From Polymorphobacter fuscus (GTDB lineage: Bacteria > Pseudomonadota > Alphaproteobacteria > Sphingomonadales > Sphingomonadaceae), in NCBI RefSeq assembly GCF_011927825.1, contig NZ_JAATJI010000001.1, forward strand, positions 1,550,001 to 1,614,000: a stretch of DNA of 64,000 nucleotides. The letters run 5' to 3'. The stretch's first letter is position 1. Each line of letters opens with the position of its first letter. This document shows positions 38,872 through 50,120 of the stretch, in pieces. The position numbers and the translations under genes are program-made. A model generated the notes under the pieces. The model worked only from the letters and a program-made list of their open reading frames with translations. It was not told the DNA's origin and made no database searches.

Positions 38872-39705
38872 TCAGGCGCCGTACGGCGGCGCCGTGAAGC
38901 CCATCGGCGAGCCGGTGAAGATCTCGGCGCCATCGTCGGTGATGCCGATCGAATGTTCGAACTGCGCCGACAGCGACCGGTCGCGCGTCACCGCCGTCCA
39001 GCCATCATCGAGCAGCTTCACATCCGGCCGGCCGCTGTTGATCATCGGTTCGATGGTGAAGAACATCCCCGGGCGCAGCAGCACGCCCTTGCCCGGTTTG
39101 CCGAGGTGGACGACGTTCGGCGCGTCATGGAACAGCCGGCCGACGCCATGGCCGCAAAAGTCGCGCACCACGGAAAAGCGATTGGCCTCGGCATGGCTCT
39201 GGATGGCATGGCCGACATCGCCCAGCGTGTTGCCGGGTTTCGCCGCGGCAATGCCGCGCATCAGACATTCATAGGTCACCTCGACGAGCCGCCGGGCCTT
39301 CAGCGGCACATCGCCGACCAGGTACATGCGGCTGGTGTCGCCGTGCCAGCCATCGACAACCACCGTGACATCGATGTTGACGATGTCGCCATCCTTCAAC
39401 TTGCGCGCCGACGGAATGCCGTGGCAGACGACATGATTGACGCTGATGCACAGCGAATGGCTGTAGCCGCGATAGAAGATCGTCGCCGAATGGTGCCCGG
39501 CCGCGCGGACATAATCATAAGCGAGCTTGTCGAGATCGATCGTCACGGCATCGGGCACGACATGCGGCGTCAGCATGTCGAGCACTTCGGCGGCCAGCCG
39601 CCCGGCCTTGCGCATGCCTTCGAACGCCGCCGGCGTGTGCAGGCGGATCGTGCCTTCGCCCGGGTCGGAAACGGTAACGAAGTCCTGGGTGGCGGTCATG
39701 GTCAT
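38872..39705 (-). CDS. map: type I methionine aminopeptidase
   Basis: The 277-residue enzyme removes the N-terminal Met from new proteins. It has the substrate His and metal ligands of the pita-bread fold: VNHVVCHGIPS, NIDVTVVVDGWHGDTSRM (both Asp ligands), CGHGVGRLFHDAP (His), FFTIEPM (Glu) and SAQFEHSIGI (Glu). It has no N-terminal zinc finger or SH3 motif. The ATG has GGGAA before it; a second ATG two codons on is possible. An in-frame open tail continues past its TGA for 23 codons. Confidence 0.95.
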   Translation of the reverse strand: MTMTATQDFVTVSDPGEGTIRLHTPAAFEGMRKAGRLAAEVLDMLTPHVVPDAVTIDLDKLAYDYVRAAGHHSATIFYRGYSHSLCISVNHVVCHGIPSARKLKDGDIVNIDVTVVVDGWHGDTSRMYLVGDVPLKARRLVEVTYECLMRGIAAAKPGNTLGDVGHAIQSHAEANRFSVVRDFCGHGVGRLFHDAPNVVHLGKPGKGVLLRPGMFFTIEPMINSGRPDVKLLDDGWTAVTRDRSLSAQFEHSIGITDDGAEIFTGSPMGFTAPPYGA

Positions 39706-39853
39706 GGTTCCCGACAAATAGGCGCTCGCGCCGCGCCTGTCCATGACGCGGACCCCGGATGCGACCCCGCATGCGACCGTGCAGGCGACCTTGCGCCGCC
39801 GGTGCGGCGCTCCCCCACTTTGCGCGGGCGGCCGGGTCGTCTAACGAAGCGGC

Positions 39854-40615
39854 ATGACCGGTCCCGATTCCTCACGCATCTATACCGCGGCCCTGCTGAT
39901 CATCGGCGACGAAATCCTGTCCGGTCGCACCCAGGACGCCAACCTCGCCTATCTCGCCAAATGGCTGGGGGTGCAGGGCATCCGCCTGAAGGAGGTCCGT
40001 GTCGTCTCCGACGACATGGCGGCGATCGGCGATGCCGTGAACGCGCTGCGAACATCATACGACTATCTGTTCACGACCGGCGGTATCGGCCCGACCCATG
40101 ACGACATCACCGTCGATGCCATCGCCGCGGCGCTGGGCGTGCCGGTCATCGTCCACCCCGACGCCCAGGCGATCCTTGCCGGCTATTATGGCGACAAGCT
40201 GACCGATGCCCGGCTGCGCATGGCCCGCACACCCCAGGGCGCGAGCCTCATCGAAAACCCGCGCACCAAGGCCCCCGGGATCCGCGTCGGCAACATCTTC
40301 ATCATGGCCGGCGTTCCCGCCATCACCCAGGGCATGCTCGCCGCGCTCGATGGCGTGCTGCCGGGCGGTGCCCCCGTGCTGTCGCGCACCATCGCCGCCT
40401 GGACGCAGGAAAGCACCGTCGCCGCGACGCTGGGCGCGGTCGAAAAGGCGCATGACGGTGTCCAGATCGGCAGCTACCCGTTCTGGCGGGATGGCCGCAC
40501 CGGTGCCAATTTCGTCATCCGCGCCACCGACCCGGCGATGCTTGCCACCGTCGCCAGCGCCTTGATGGCAGCGCTGCAAGCGATCGGCATCGATCCCGTC
40601 GATGGTGAACTCTGA
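39854..40615 (+). CDS. CinA/MoaB-type molybdopterin-binding-fold protein
   Basis: The 253-residue protein has the MoCF_biosynth domain at its N-terminus: LLIIGDEILSGRTQDAN, then FTTGGIGPTHDDIT, and MAGVPAITQGM. This corresponds to the N-terminal half of CinA (competence/damage-inducible protein A, linked to NAD pyrophosphatase-type activity), without the C-terminal deamidase domain. A direct part in molybdenum cofactor synthesis is unlikely. It is divergent from map. Confidence 0.88.
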   Translation: MTGPDSSRIYTAALLIIGDEILSGRTQDANLAYLAKWLGVQGIRLKEVRVVSDDMAAIGDAVNALRTSYDYLFTTGGIGPTHDDITVDAIAAALGVPVIVHPDAQAILAGYYGDKLTDARLRMARTPQGASLIENPRTKAPGIRVGNIFIMAGVPAITQGMLAALDGVLPGGAPVLSRTIAAWTQESTVAATLGAVEKAHDGVQIGSYPFWRDGRTGANFVIRATDPAMLATVASALMAALQAIGIDPVDGEL

Positions 40616-40677
40616 CTTGCCATGACGGTCGCCATCTGTGTTAACACCTCCGGCATATATGAACAGGGGGAGCGGCA

Positions 40678-40980
40678 ATGACGGTCCTGCGATGGATATT
40701 GGTGACGGCGCTGGCGGTGGCCTTCCTGCTGCTGGCCGTCGCCAACTGGACGCCGGTGCCGTTTCGCCTGCCGGACGGGGCCATGGTCAACATCCGCCTG
40801 CCGCTGTTGCTCGCCGCCGCCTTTGTCGCCGGCTGGCTGCCGACCTGGCTCGTCCACATCGGCGCCAAGGCACAATGGAAGCGCAAGCTCGCCAAGACCG
40901 GGGTCGCGCCGGCGGAACCGCGGCCGTCGCCGCTGCCGTCGCAGGCACAGCCGACCATCGTGCCCCCTGCCGGGGCCTGA
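40678..40980 (+). CDS. lapA: LapA-domain membrane protein
   Basis: The 100-residue protein has two membrane helices (about 5-23 and 42-62), the DUF1049/LapA layout, with a short cytoplasmic tail rich in Pro. In enterobacteria LapA works with LapB in LPS assembly control, but lapB is not here. It precedes pyrF by 7 bases and heads the long pyrF-trp-accD-folC gene string. GGGGGAGCGGCA gives a good ribosome site. Confidence 0.82.
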   Translation: MTVLRWILVTALAVAFLLLAVANWTPVPFRLPDGAMVNIRLPLLLAAAFVAGWLPTWLVHIGAKAQWKRKLAKTGVAPAEPRPSPLPSQAQPTIVPPAGA

Positions 40981-40987
40981 CCGGGGC

Positions 40988-41665
40988 ATGACCAACCCCG
41001 TTTTCGTCGCCATCGACCTGCCCGACCTTGCCGCCGCCCGCACCCTGGCCGCCGCCGTCGCGCCGCATGTCGGCGGCCTCAAGCTGGGGCTGGAGTTCTT
41101 TTGCGCGCAGGGCCCGGCGGGTGTCGCCGCCATGGCCGCACTGGGCCTGCCGCTTTTCCTCGACCTCAAGTTGCACGACATCCCCAACACGGTCGCCGGC
41201 GCGCTCCATTCGCTCGCCGGCCTCGCGCCCGCCATCGTCACCGTCCACGCCGCCGGTGGCCACGCCATGCTGGCCGCGGCACGCGCCGCAGCACCGGCAG
41301 CCACAAAGGTCGTCGCGGTGACGGTGCTGACCAGCCTCGATGACGGCGACCTGTCCGCCATCGGTGTCGCTGGCGGCACCGCCACGCAAGTCGCCCGGCT
41401 GGCGGCGCTGGTGCGCGCTGCCGGGCTCGATGGCGTCGTGGCCAGTCCGCACGAAACCGCAGCGGTGCGCGCTGCCTGGAGCGAGGCGCTGATCGTCGTC
41501 CCCGGCGTCCGCCCGGCGGGCAGCGCGGTCGGCGACCAGAAACGTGTCATGACGCCGCGCGAGGCCCGCGCCGCCGGGGCCTCGGTGCTGGTCATCGGCC
41601 GCCCGATCACCGCCGCCGCCGACCCGGTGGCAGCAGCCGCCGCGATCGCGCGCGACCTGTCGTGA
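40988..41665 (+). CDS. pyrF: orotidine-5'-phosphate decarboxylase
   Basis: The 225-residue enzyme makes UMP from OMP in pyrimidine synthesis. The active-site block DLKLHDIPNT is intact (D59, K61, D64), with GLKLGLEFF upstream and the phosphate-binding VPGVRPAG and VIGRPIT loops. Size is normal. It overlaps trpF by the GTGA junction. Confidence 0.95.
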   Translation: MTNPVFVAIDLPDLAAARTLAAAVAPHVGGLKLGLEFFCAQGPAGVAAMAALGLPLFLDLKLHDIPNTVAGALHSLAGLAPAIVTVHAAGGHAMLAAARAAAPAATKVVAVTVLTSLDDGDLSAIGVAGGTATQVARLAALVRAAGLDGVVASPHETAAVRAAWSEALIVVPGVRPAGSAVGDQKRVMTPREARAAGASVLVIGRPITAAADPVAAAAAIARDLS

Positions 41666-42297
41666 CCCGGATCAAATTCTGCGGCCTTTCGACGCCCGAC
41701 AGCGTCGATGCCGCCATCGGCGCCGGCGCCGCCTATCTCGGCTTTGTCTTCTTCCCGCCCTCGCCGCGCCACCTGACGCTCGACCGCGCCGCCGGCCTGA
41801 TCGCGCGCGTGCCGCCCGCCACGGCCAGGGTCGCCGTCCTCGTCGACGCCGACGACGAAACCATAGACGCCGTCCTCGCCGCCGGGATCGACACGCTGCA
41901 GCTGCACGGCCGCGAAACGCCCGACCGCATCGCCGCCGTCCGAGCCCGCACCGGCCGGCCGGTCTGGCGTGCCGCCGGGGTTGCCACCCGCGCCGATATC
42001 ACCGCGGCGATTGCCGCTGCCGGCCCTGCCGACCGGTTGCTCCTCGATGCCAAAGCGCCTAGGGAAGCGACCCTTCCCGGAGGCAATGGCCAGGCGTTCG
42101 ACTGGCGGTTGCTCGACGGAATGCATCTGCCGCCGGGCTGGGGACTGTCGGGTGGGCTGGATGCCGGCAATGTCGGGGATGCGCTTGCGCTTTTGCGCCC
42201 CGCCTTTGTCGATGTATCATCAGGTATCGAGGATCAACCCGGCGTGAAATCAGTCTCCAAGATCAGGGCCTTCGCCGCAGCGGTGCACGGCCGATGA
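41662..42297 (+). CDS. trpF: phosphoribosylanthranilate isomerase
   Basis: The 211-residue barrel isomerises PRA in tryptophan synthesis. [11 protein letters not shown] holds the catalytic Cys, with [13 protein letters not shown] and [10 protein letters not shown] following; the catalytic Asp is in LLLDAKAP. It starts at GTG overlapping the pyrF stop and ends overlapping the trpB ATG, so the genes are tightly coupled. Confidence 0.95.
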   Translation: MTRIKFCGLSTPDSVDAAIGAGAAYLGFVFFPPSPRHLTLDRAAGLIARVPPATARVAVLVDADDETIDAVLAAGIDTLQLHGRETPDRIAAVRARTGRPVWRAAGVATRADITAAIAAAGPADRLLLDAKAPREATLPGGNGQAFDWRLLDGMHLPPGWGLSGGLDAGNVGDALALLRPAFVDVSSGIEDQPGVKSVSKIRAFAAAVHGR

Positions 42298-43514
42298 ACA
42301 TCCAGACCCCGCCGCGGTCGCTCCGGGCCGGGCCGGATGCCGATGGCCATTTCGGCCAGTTCGGCGGCCGCTATGTCGCTGAAACCCTGATGCCGCTGAT
42401 CCTCGACCTTGAAAAGGCCTATCGCGCCGCCCAGGCCGACCCGGCGTTCAAGGCGCAGTTCGACGACCTGCTGACCCATTATGTCGGGCGCCCCAGCCCC
42501 TTGTATTTCGCCGAACGCCTGACCGAAACGCTTGGCGGCGCCAAAGTCTATCTCAAGCGCGACGAGCTCAACCACACCGGCGCCCACAAGATCAACAATT
42601 GCATTGGCCAGATCCTGCTCGCCAAGCGCATGGGCAAGACCCGCATCATCGCCGAAACCGGCGCCGGCCAGCACGGCGTCGCCACTGCCACTGTCGCGGC
42701 GCGCTTCGGCCTGCCCTGCGTCATCTACATGGGCGCCCGCGACATTGCCCGCCAGGCGCCCAATGTCTTCCGCATGAAACTGCTCGGGGCCGAGGTCCGG
42801 GCCGTCGAGTCGGGATCGCGAACGCTCAAGGACGCGATGAACGAGGCACTGCGCGACTGGGTTACCAATGTGGGCGATACCTTTTACATCATCGGCACCG
42901 CCGCCGGCCCGCACCCCTATCCCGAGCTGGTCCGCGACTTCCAGAGCGTCATCGGCCACGAAGCCCGCGCCCAGATGCAGGCCGCCGAAGGGCGCCTGCC
43001 CGATGTGCTGGTGGCGTCGATCGGCGGCGGTTCCAACGCCATCGGCCTGTTCCACCCCTTTCTCGACGAACCCTCGGTACGGATGATCGGCGTCGAGGCG
43101 TCGGGCCGCGGTCTCGATACCAGCGAACACGCCGCTTCGCTTGCCGGTGGCCGCCCCGGCGTCCTCCACGGCAACAAGACGATGCTGCTGCAGGACGACG
43201 ATGGCCAGATCACCGAGGCGCACAGCATTTCGGCCGGGCTCGACTATCCCGGCATCGGCCCCGAACACAGCTGGCTGCACGCCATCGGCCGCGTCGAATA
43301 CCAGTCGGCGACCGACGACGACGCGATCGAGGCGTTCAAGCTGCTCTGCAAGGTCGAAGGCATCATCCCGGCGCTCGAACCGGCCCATGCCCTCGCCGCC
43401 GTCATGCGCGTCGCGCCGACGCTGGCTGCTGACAAGCTGATCATCGCCAACCTCTGCGGCCGCGGCGACAAGGACATCTTCACCGTCGCCGAAGCGCTGG
43501 GTGTGACGCTGTGA
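42294..43514 (+). CDS. trpB: tryptophan synthase beta chain
   Basis: The 406-residue PLP enzyme joins indole and serine. The cofactor Lys is in NHTGAHKIN (K99), and the phosphate-binding loop reads GGGSNAIG. The N-terminal [14 protein letters not shown] is typical of TrpB1. It channels indole from TrpA, encoded 22 bases downstream. Confidence 0.97.
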   Translation: MNIQTPPRSLRAGPDADGHFGQFGGRYVAETLMPLILDLEKAYRAAQADPAFKAQFDDLLTHYVGRPSPLYFAERLTETLGGAKVYLKRDELNHTGAHKINNCIGQILLAKRMGKTRIIAETGAGQHGVATATVAARFGLPCVIYMGARDIARQAPNVFRMKLLGAEVRAVESGSRTLKDAMNEALRDWVTNVGDTFYIIGTAAGPHPYPELVRDFQSVIGHEARAQMQAAEGRLPDVLVASIGGGSNAIGLFHPFLDEPSVRMIGVEASGRGLDTSEHAASLAGGRPGVLHGNKTMLLQDDDGQITEAHSISAGLDYPGIGPEHSWLHAIGRVEYQSATDDDAIEAFKLLCKVEGIIPALEPAHALAAVMRVAPTLAADKLIIANLCGRGDKDIFTVAEALGVTL

Positions 43515-43536
43515 CGGCCTGCGAGCGGAGGGTTGC

Positions 43537-44373
43537 ATGATGGACCGGGTGTCCACCCGTTTCGCCGCTTGCGCCGCCCAGGGCCGCGCGGCGCTCGTCA
43601 CCTTCGTTACCGCCGGTGACCCCGATCTGGCCACCTCGGCCGCCATTCTGCGCGCGCTCGTTGCCAGCGGCGCCGACATCGTCGAACTCGGGATGCCGTT
43701 TACCGATCCGATGGCCGATGGCGCCGCCATCCAGCTCGGCAATATCCGCAGCCTGTGCAGCGGCACCAAATTGCGCGACGTCCTCGCCATGGTCGCCGAT
43801 TTCCGGCGCAGCGACGACGCCACCCCGATCATCCTGATGGGCTATTTCAACCCCATCCTCGCCTATGGTCCGTCACGCTTCGCCGCCGACGCCCGCGCCG
43901 CCGGCCTCGATGGCACCATCGTCGTCGACCTGCCGCCCGAAGAAGCTGCCGAACTGGTCCCCGACCTGTCCGCCCATGGCCTTCACCTGATCCGGCTGGC
44001 GACGCCGACCACCGATTCCGCCCGCCTGCCGCGCGTTCTCGATGGCGCCTCGGGCTTTCTCTATTATGTCGCCGTCGCCGGCGTCACCGGCGCCAATGCC
44101 GCCGCCGCGACCGACATCGCCGACGCCGTGACCCGGTTGAAGCGATCGACCGACCTGCCGATCGCCGTCGGCTTCGGCGTCCGCACCCCCGACCAGGCCG
44201 CCGCCATCGCCGCCCATGCCGATGCCGTCGTCGTCGGGTCGGCGATCGTCGACACCATCGGCGCTGCCGCCGAGGCGCGCGCCAACGATATTCCCGCCCG
44301 CGTCGGCGCGCTGGTCGCCGACCTTGCCGCCGCCGTCCGCGGCGCCCGGCCAACCAAGGAGCAAGCGGCATGA
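43537..44373 (+). CDS. trpA: tryptophan synthase alpha chain
   Basis: The 278-residue barrel releases indole from indole-3-glycerol phosphate. Both catalytic acids are seen: E50 in IVELGMPF and D61 in PMADG. The phosphate-binding loops [10 protein letters not shown] and [10 protein letters not shown] are also present. GGAGG precedes the ATG; a second ATG follows at once. Its stop overlaps accD. Confidence 0.97.
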   Translation: MMDRVSTRFAACAAQGRAALVTFVTAGDPDLATSAAILRALVASGADIVELGMPFTDPMADGAAIQLGNIRSLCSGTKLRDVLAMVADFRRSDDATPIILMGYFNPILAYGPSRFAADARAAGLDGTIVVDLPPEEAAELVPDLSAHGLHLIRLATPTTDSARLPRVLDGASGFLYYVAVAGVTGANAAAATDIADAVTRLKRSTDLPIAVGFGVRTPDQAAAIAAHADAVVVGSAIVDTIGAAAEARANDIPARVGALVADLAAAVRGARPTKEQAA

Positions 44374-45230
44374 GCTGGATCACCCGCACCCGCCAGCAGC
44401 TGACGGGGTTCATGTCGCGCCGCGAAACCCCCGACAATCTGTGGACCAAGTGCCGCAACTGCGGGACGATGGTCTACACGAAGGAATGGGACGAAAATCT
44501 TTCGGTCTGCCCACGCTGCGACCATCATGACCGGATCGGGCCACGCGAACGTTTCGCGCAGGTCTTCGACGGGGAATTCGCCTCCGTCGCCGTCCCCCGG
44601 GTGCCCGAGGATCCGCTGAAGTTCCGCGACCAGAAACGCTATGTCGACCGGCTGCGCGCCGCCAAGACCGCCACCGGCGAGCCCGAGGCGATGACGGTCG
44701 GCGACGGCCGCATCAATGGCGTGCGCGCCATTGTCGCCATCCAGAATTTCGCCTTCATGGGCGGGTCGATGGGAATGGGCGTCGGCGAGGCCTTTCTCGC
44801 CGGCGCACGCGCCGCTGTCGAAGCCCAGGCGCCGTTCGTCGTCTTCACGGCCGCCGGCGGCGCGCGCATGCAGGAAGGCATTCTCAGCCTGATGCAGATG
44901 CCGCGCACCACGGTCGGCATCGCCGAATTGAAGGAGGCCGGCCTGCCCTATGTCGTCGTCCTCACCGATCCGACCACCGGCGGCGTCACGGCCAGCTATG
45001 CCATGCTCGGCGACATCCAGATTGCCGAGCCCAAGGCGCTGATCGGTTTTGCCGGCCAGCGGGTCATCGAACAGACGATCCGCGAAAAGCTGCCCGAAGG
45101 CTTCCAGCGCGCCGAATATCTGCTCGACCATGGCATGCTCGACATGGTCGTCCACCGGTCGGAGCTGAAGGACACGCTGGCCCGGCTGCTCGGAATGCTG
45201 ATGGCGCGGCGCGTGGCGCACGCCGCCTGA
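44370..45230 (+). CDS. accD: acetyl-CoA carboxylase carboxyltransferase subunit beta
   Basis: The 286-residue subunit has the N-terminal C4 zinc ribbon (C28, C31, C47, C50 in KCRNCG and VCPRCD) and the carboxyltransferase crotonase-like domain with [21 protein letters not shown] and [12 protein letters not shown]. With AccA it transfers CO2 from biotin to acetyl-CoA in fatty acid synthesis. Its place between trpA and folC is a common alphaproteobacterial order. Confidence 0.97.
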   Translation: MSWITRTRQQLTGFMSRRETPDNLWTKCRNCGTMVYTKEWDENLSVCPRCDHHDRIGPRERFAQVFDGEFASVAVPRVPEDPLKFRDQKRYVDRLRAAKTATGEPEAMTVGDGRINGVRAIVAIQNFAFMGGSMGMGVGEAFLAGARAAVEAQAPFVVFTAAGGARMQEGILSLMQMPRTTVGIAELKEAGLPYVVVLTDPTTGGVTASYAMLGDIQIAEPKALIGFAGQRVIEQTIREKLPEGFQRAEYLLDHGMLDMVVHRSELKDTLARLLGMLMARRVAHAA

Positions 45231-46597
45231 TGCCGGGAGCGGCCGATACCGAAACCGCAGCCGGCGCCCGCATGGAACGCGCCCGCTCCGACGACGCCGT
45301 TCTCGATGCGCTGCTGCAGGCGGCGTTCGCGCTCCACCCGCAGGAAATCGAGCTCAGCCTCGGCCGCCTCGAACGCCTGTTGGCGCGGCTCGGCAACCCG
45401 CACCAGAAGCTGCCGCCGGTGTTCCATGTCGCCGGCACCAACGGCAAGGGTTCGACCGTCGCCTTCCTGCGCGCCTGCCTCGAAGCCTCGGGCCGGCGCG
45501 TTCATGTCTATACCTCCCCGCACCTCATCCGCTTCAACGAGCGCATCCGCATCGCCGGCCATGTCATCAGCGACGAAGCACTGTCCGAGCTGCTCCGCGA
45601 GATCCTGGCCCGCAACGCCGGCCAGCCGATCACCTTCTTCGAACTGACGACGGCGCTGGCCTTCCTGGCCTTTGCCCGCATCCCCGCCGACGCCTGCATC
45701 ATCGAAGTCGGCATGGGCGGCCGCATGGACGCCACCAACGTCATCGCGGCACCGCTGGTCACCGGCATCGCCGCGCTCGGCCTCGACCACCAGCAATGGC
45801 TCGGCGCCACCATCCTCGACATCGCCCGCGAAAAGGCCGGCATCGCCAAGCGCGGCGTGCCGATGATCGTCTCGCGCTATCCCAAGGCCGTCTGCGGGCG
45901 CATCGCCGAAGTCGCCGGTGTCACCGGTGCACCGCTGCGGGTGCGAGGGGAAGATTGGGACGTCGCCGCCTATGAAGGCGCGCTCCACTTCCGCGATGCC
46001 GAAGGCCGGCTGACGGTGCCGCTGCCACGCCTTGCCGGCGCGCATCAGGTCGACAACGCCGGCCTCGCCATCGCCATGCTGCGTGCGCAGACGGCGTTGC
46101 CCGTCGCCGAAGCGGCGCTGCGCGCCGGCATGGGCTGGGCCGAATGGCCGGCGCGGCTGCAACGCCTGGAACCCGGCCCGCTGACACGGCTGCTGCCGCC
46201 CGAAACACCCGTATGGCTCGATGGCGGCCACAATCCGGCCGCGGGCCGGGCGCTCGCCGAAAGCCTGTCGCCGGACCTGGTCGGCGGCCGCCCCGTCACG
46301 CTCGTCGTCGGCATGCTGGCGCCCAAGGATGCCCGGGGCTTTCTGAAGGCCTTCACCGGGCGCGTCGCGGCGGTCTATACCGTCCCCATTCCGGGCCACG
46401 CCCATCACGATCCCGATGCGCTTGCCGCCGCCGCCCGTGACTGTGGATTTCGCGCCCGCGCCGCCGCCGATCTGCCCGCCGCCCTCGATGCGATCGCGGC
46501 CGCTGCCGATCCGGCGCAGCCGCCCCTGGTGCTCATCGCCGGCTCGCTCCACCTCGCCGGCCACGCGCTTGCGCGCAACGGTCAGAGCGCCGGCTAG
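45230..46597 (+). CDS. folC: folylpolyglutamate / dihydrofolate synthase
   Basis: The 455-residue Mur-ligase-type enzyme adds glutamate to (dihydro)folates. The P-loop GTNGKGST (69-76) and the adjacent FLRACLEASGRRVHVYTSPHL are intact, as are GMGGRMDATN and LDGGHNPAAG. It starts inside the accD stop (TGATG). A second ATG at 45272 would remove a 14-residue extension. It ends the trp string and is convergent with a small membrane-protein gene. Confidence 0.95.
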   Translation: MPGAADTETAAGARMERARSDDAVLDALLQAAFALHPQEIELSLGRLERLLARLGNPHQKLPPVFHVAGTNGKGSTVAFLRACLEASGRRVHVYTSPHLIRFNERIRIAGHVISDEALSELLREILARNAGQPITFFELTTALAFLAFARIPADACIIEVGMGGRMDATNVIAAPLVTGIAALGLDHQQWLGATILDIAREKAGIAKRGVPMIVSRYPKAVCGRIAEVAGVTGAPLRVRGEDWDVAAYEGALHFRDAEGRLTVPLPRLAGAHQVDNAGLAIAMLRAQTALPVAEAALRAGMGWAEWPARLQRLEPGPLTRLLPPETPVWLDGGHNPAAGRALAESLSPDLVGGRPVTLVVGMLAPKDARGFLKAFTGRVAAVYTVPIPGHAHHDPDALAAAARDCGFRARAAADLPAALDAIAAAADPAQPPLVLIAGSLHLAGHALARNGQSAG

Positions 46598-46606
46598 ACC
46601 GGCCTT

Positions 46607-46972
46607 TCAAACCTTCAAGGGCGCCCGCCCGGTGCCGAAGCCGTCGTCGCACGCCGGCAGCTCGGCATAACTCGCCCGGCGGCCATCGCGACTGATCCAG
46701 ATGCGCAACGAGGCCCGTTCCGGGCAGGGCCGATAGCGCCAGCGAAACTCCCAGCCATCCGCCCAGCGCGCGTCCTCGCGCGGGGCGAACATCGCCAGCC
46801 CTTCGCCGCTGCCATGGCTATATTGTGCCCGCAGCCGGTCGGCGAGGCGTGCGGCGGTGGGCGCATCGATGTCACGTCGCCACAGCAGCACCACCGCGCA
46901 AAAGGCGAGGCCGATGGCGACCCCGATCAGCAGGAGCCGGCGGCGACGCGGCGGACCCGCAACGTCAGCCAT
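46607..46972 (-). CDS. small single-span membrane protein, unknown
   Basis: The 121-residue product has an Arg-rich N-terminus, one membrane helix (about 12-31) and an outside domain with two Cys (YRPCPE, LPACDDG) and many Trp/Arg. The region after the helix resembles small periplasmic globular proteins, but I recognise no family. It is monocistronic and convergent with folC. Confidence 0.6.
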   Translation of the reverse strand: MADVAGPPRRRRLLLIGVAIGLAFCAVVLLWRRDIDAPTAARLADRLRAQYSHGSGEGLAMFAPREDARWADGWEFRWRYRPCPERASLRIWISRDGRRASYAELPACDDGFGTGRAPLKV

Positions 46973-47128
46973 GGTCGGCGGGGGCCGTTGGCCACATGCG
47001 GCCGGGATGCGCGTTGAAAGCCATGCCCGCCACTTCTAGACACGCCGAACGCGCGTGGCGAGGGGCCGGCACCCGTGGCGGCGCGGCATTTTCACCGGCT
47101 TGCGATCCCTGTGCCCGCGACACGTTCG

Positions 47129-47157
47129 TTGACATGGTCGCCGCCTTCGACTATCGC
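47129..47157 (+). promoter_or_regulatory. sigma70-type promoter for rplU-rpmA
   Basis: TTGACA and TATCGC are separated by 17 bases, about 68 bases before the rplU start codon. The -35 box is a perfect consensus. The 60-base leader that follows could hold an L21-type autoregulatory element, though no clear structure is visible to me. Confidence 0.6.
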
Positions 47158-47224
47158 CCCGCCTTCGCATCGGCACGGCTTTCGAGTCTCGCCGCTCACA
47201 TGAATTGAAGCCAGGGTTTAAGCG

Positions 47225-47512
47225 ATGTTCGCAGTTGTGCGCACCGGCGGCAAACAATATCGGGTCGCCACCGATGACAAGATCCTCGTCGAAAAGATCG
47301 ACGGGGAAGCCGGCACGAACGTCACGCTCGAAACGCTGATGTTCGGTGATGCCGGTGCGATCACCACCGGCGGCAGCGTCACGGCTGAAATCGTCGCGCA
47401 GACGAAGGGTGACAAGGTCATCATCTTCAAGAAGCGCCGTCGCCACAATTATCGCCGCAAGAACGGTCATCGCCAGCAGCTGACCGTCCTCAAGATCACT
47501 TCTGTCGGGTAA
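47225..47512 (+). CDS. rplU: 50S ribosomal protein L21
   Basis: The 95-residue protein shows the L21 pattern: [25 protein letters not shown], and the conserved C-terminal [18 protein letters not shown] that binds 23S rRNA. It is short, without the long C-terminal extension of some alphaproteobacterial L21. Followed by rpmA after 6 bases. Confidence 0.97.
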   Translation: MFAVVRTGGKQYRVATDDKILVEKIDGEAGTNVTLETLMFGDAGAITTGGSVTAEIVAQTKGDKVIIFKKRRRHNYRRKNGHRQQLTVLKITSVG

Positions 47513-47518
47513 GAGACA

Positions 47519-47806
47519 ATGGCACATAAGAAAGCAGGCGGCAGTTCGCGCAACGGTCGTGATTCGGAAGGTCGTCGCCTTGGTGTGAAGCGCTTCGGAG
47601 GGCAGGAACTGCTCGCCGGCACGATCATCATTCGCCAGCGCGGCACCCGCGTCCACCCCGGCCGCAACGTCGGCCTGGGCAAGGACCACACCATCTATGC
47701 CACGTCGGACGGCGTCGTCGTCTTCCATGAAGGCAAGCTGGGCCGCAAGTACGTCAGCGTCGATCCGTCGCCGGTCGCTCCCAGCCTCGCGATCGCGGCC
47801 GAATAG
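47519..47806 (+). CDS. rpmA: 50S ribosomal protein L27
   Basis: The 95-residue protein starts [16 protein letters not shown] and contains GVKRFGGQ and [11 protein letters not shown], the L27 signature. Its N-terminal tail reaches the peptidyl transferase centre. The start Met directly precedes Ala, so no N-terminal cleavage extension of the Firmicutes type is present. An intrinsic terminator follows. Confidence 0.98.
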   Translation: MAHKKAGGSSRNGRDSEGRRLGVKRFGGQELLAGTIIIRQRGTRVHPGRNVGLGKDHTIYATSDGVVVFHEGKLGRKYVSVDPSPVAPSLAIAAE

Positions 47807-47840
47807 GCCCAACCGGCCTTCGCCTTTTGCGACATTCAAG

Positions 47841-47871
47841 GGGGGAGCCGGGCAACTGGCTCCCCCTTTTT
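47841..47871 (+). terminator. intrinsic terminator after rpmA
   Basis: GGGGGAGCC and GGCTCCCCC form a 9-bp stem around GGGCAACT, followed by TTTTT. It separates rplU-rpmA from obgE, though read-through would still reach obgE. Confidence 0.88.
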
Positions 47872-47877
47872 CTTTGA

Positions 47878-48924
<1,047 letters not shown>

Positions 48925-48989
48925 CGCTGGGCTGTGCGCGGGCGCCCGGTCCTCGCTCATCCCGAGCGGATTGAGCGGAGGATGCTCTG

Positions 48990-50120
48990 ATGGCAACGAT
49001 GGCGTCCGCCGCCCGCTTCGACCCGGTCGCCTGCCCGCGCCTCGTCGTCAAGATCGGCTCCTCGCTGCTGATCGAGGCCGGCGCCGTGCGGCGGGCGTGG
49101 CTGGCGAGCGTCGTCGCCGACCTTGCAGCACGCCGCGCCGCCGGCCAACAGATCGTCGTCGTCTCGTCGGGCGCCATTGCGCTCGGCGCCCGGCGCCTCG
49201 GCCTTGAAAAGGGCGGCCGCGCCAGCCTGGAGGACGCCCAGGCCGCCGCCGCTGTCGGCCAGGTGGCGCTGAGCGCCGTCTGGGAGGCGCTGCTGTCCGC
49301 TGCCGGCCTGACCATGGCGCAGGTGCTGCTGACATTGGGCGATCTCGAGGACCGCCGCCGTTACCTCAACGTCGCCGCCACCATTGACCGGCTGCTGGCG
49401 CTGGGCGCGGTGCCGGTGCTCAACGAAAACGACACGGTGGCGACCACCGAAATTCGCTTCGGCGACAATGATCGGCTCGCCGCACGCGCGGCCCAGGCCG
49501 CCGGCGCGTCGGGTGTGATCCTTCTCAGCGATGTCGATGGCCTCTACACCGCCAACCCGGCCCGCGACGCGTCGGCAAGCTTGATTCCGATCGTCGACCG
49601 CATCACCCCCGAAATCGCCGCGATGGCCGATGGCGGCAGCGGATCGGGCCTTGGCACCGGCGGTATGGCGGCCAAGATCGCGGCTGCCCGCATCGCCGCA
49701 GCTGCCGGCATCCCCCTCGCCATCGCCGACGGCCGCATCGCCAACCCGCTCGCCCGCTTCGCCGCCACCGGCCATGGCACGGTGTTCGTCGCCGGCGAGG
49801 GCGCCCGCGCCCGCAAGGCCTGGCTCGCCGGGCGGTTGACCGTCGCCGGCACGCTGACCATCGATGCCGGCGCCGCCGCCGCACTGGCGCGCGGCAAGAG
49901 CCTGCTTGCCGCCGGCGTCACCCAGGTCGCGGGCAATTTCGCGCGCGGGGATGTCGTTGCCATCACCGGCCCCGATGGCACGATCGCCCATGGCCTGGCC
50001 GGCTATGACGCGGCCGATGCCGATGCCATCAAGGGGCTGCGCGGCGACGTCCAGGCCGCCGTGCTCGGCTATGCGCCGCGCGCCGCCATCGTCCACGCCG
50101 ACCATCTGGTGCTGCTGTGA
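48990..50120 (+). CDS. proB: glutamate 5-kinase
   Basis: The 376-residue enzyme phosphorylates glutamate in the first step of proline synthesis. The amino-acid kinase domain has VVKIGSSLL and [19 protein letters not shown], with [11 protein letters not shown] further on. A C-terminal PUA domain (about 280-370) is present. GGAGG lies upstream. It overlaps proA by GTGA. Confidence 0.96.
   Translation: MATMASAARFDPVACPRLVVKIGSSLLIEAGAVRRAWLASVVADLAARRAAGQQIVVVSSGAIALGARRLGLEKGGRASLEDAQAAAAVGQVALSAVWEALLSAAGLTMAQVLLTLGDLEDRRRYLNVAATIDRLLALGAVPVLNENDTVATTEIRFGDNDRLAARAAQAAGASGVILLSDVDGLYTANPARDASASLIPIVDRITPEIAAMADGGSGSGLGTGGMAAKIAAARIAAAAGIPLAIADGRIANPLARFAATGHGTVFVAGEGARARKAWLAGRLTVAGTLTIDAGAAAALARGKSLLAAGVTQVAGNFARGDVVAITGPDGTIAHGLAGYDAADADAIKGLRGDVQAAVLGYAPRAAIVHADHLVLL

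Noticed and set aside
46973..47224. Possible tRNA or small RNA before rplU
   Set aside because: No cloverleaf, T-loop sequence or terminator is present; a promoter plus leader explains the region.
47129..47224. A riboswitch or L21 leader element in the rplU leader
   Set aside because: The leader is only about 60 bases and I could not build a convincing conserved structure by eye.
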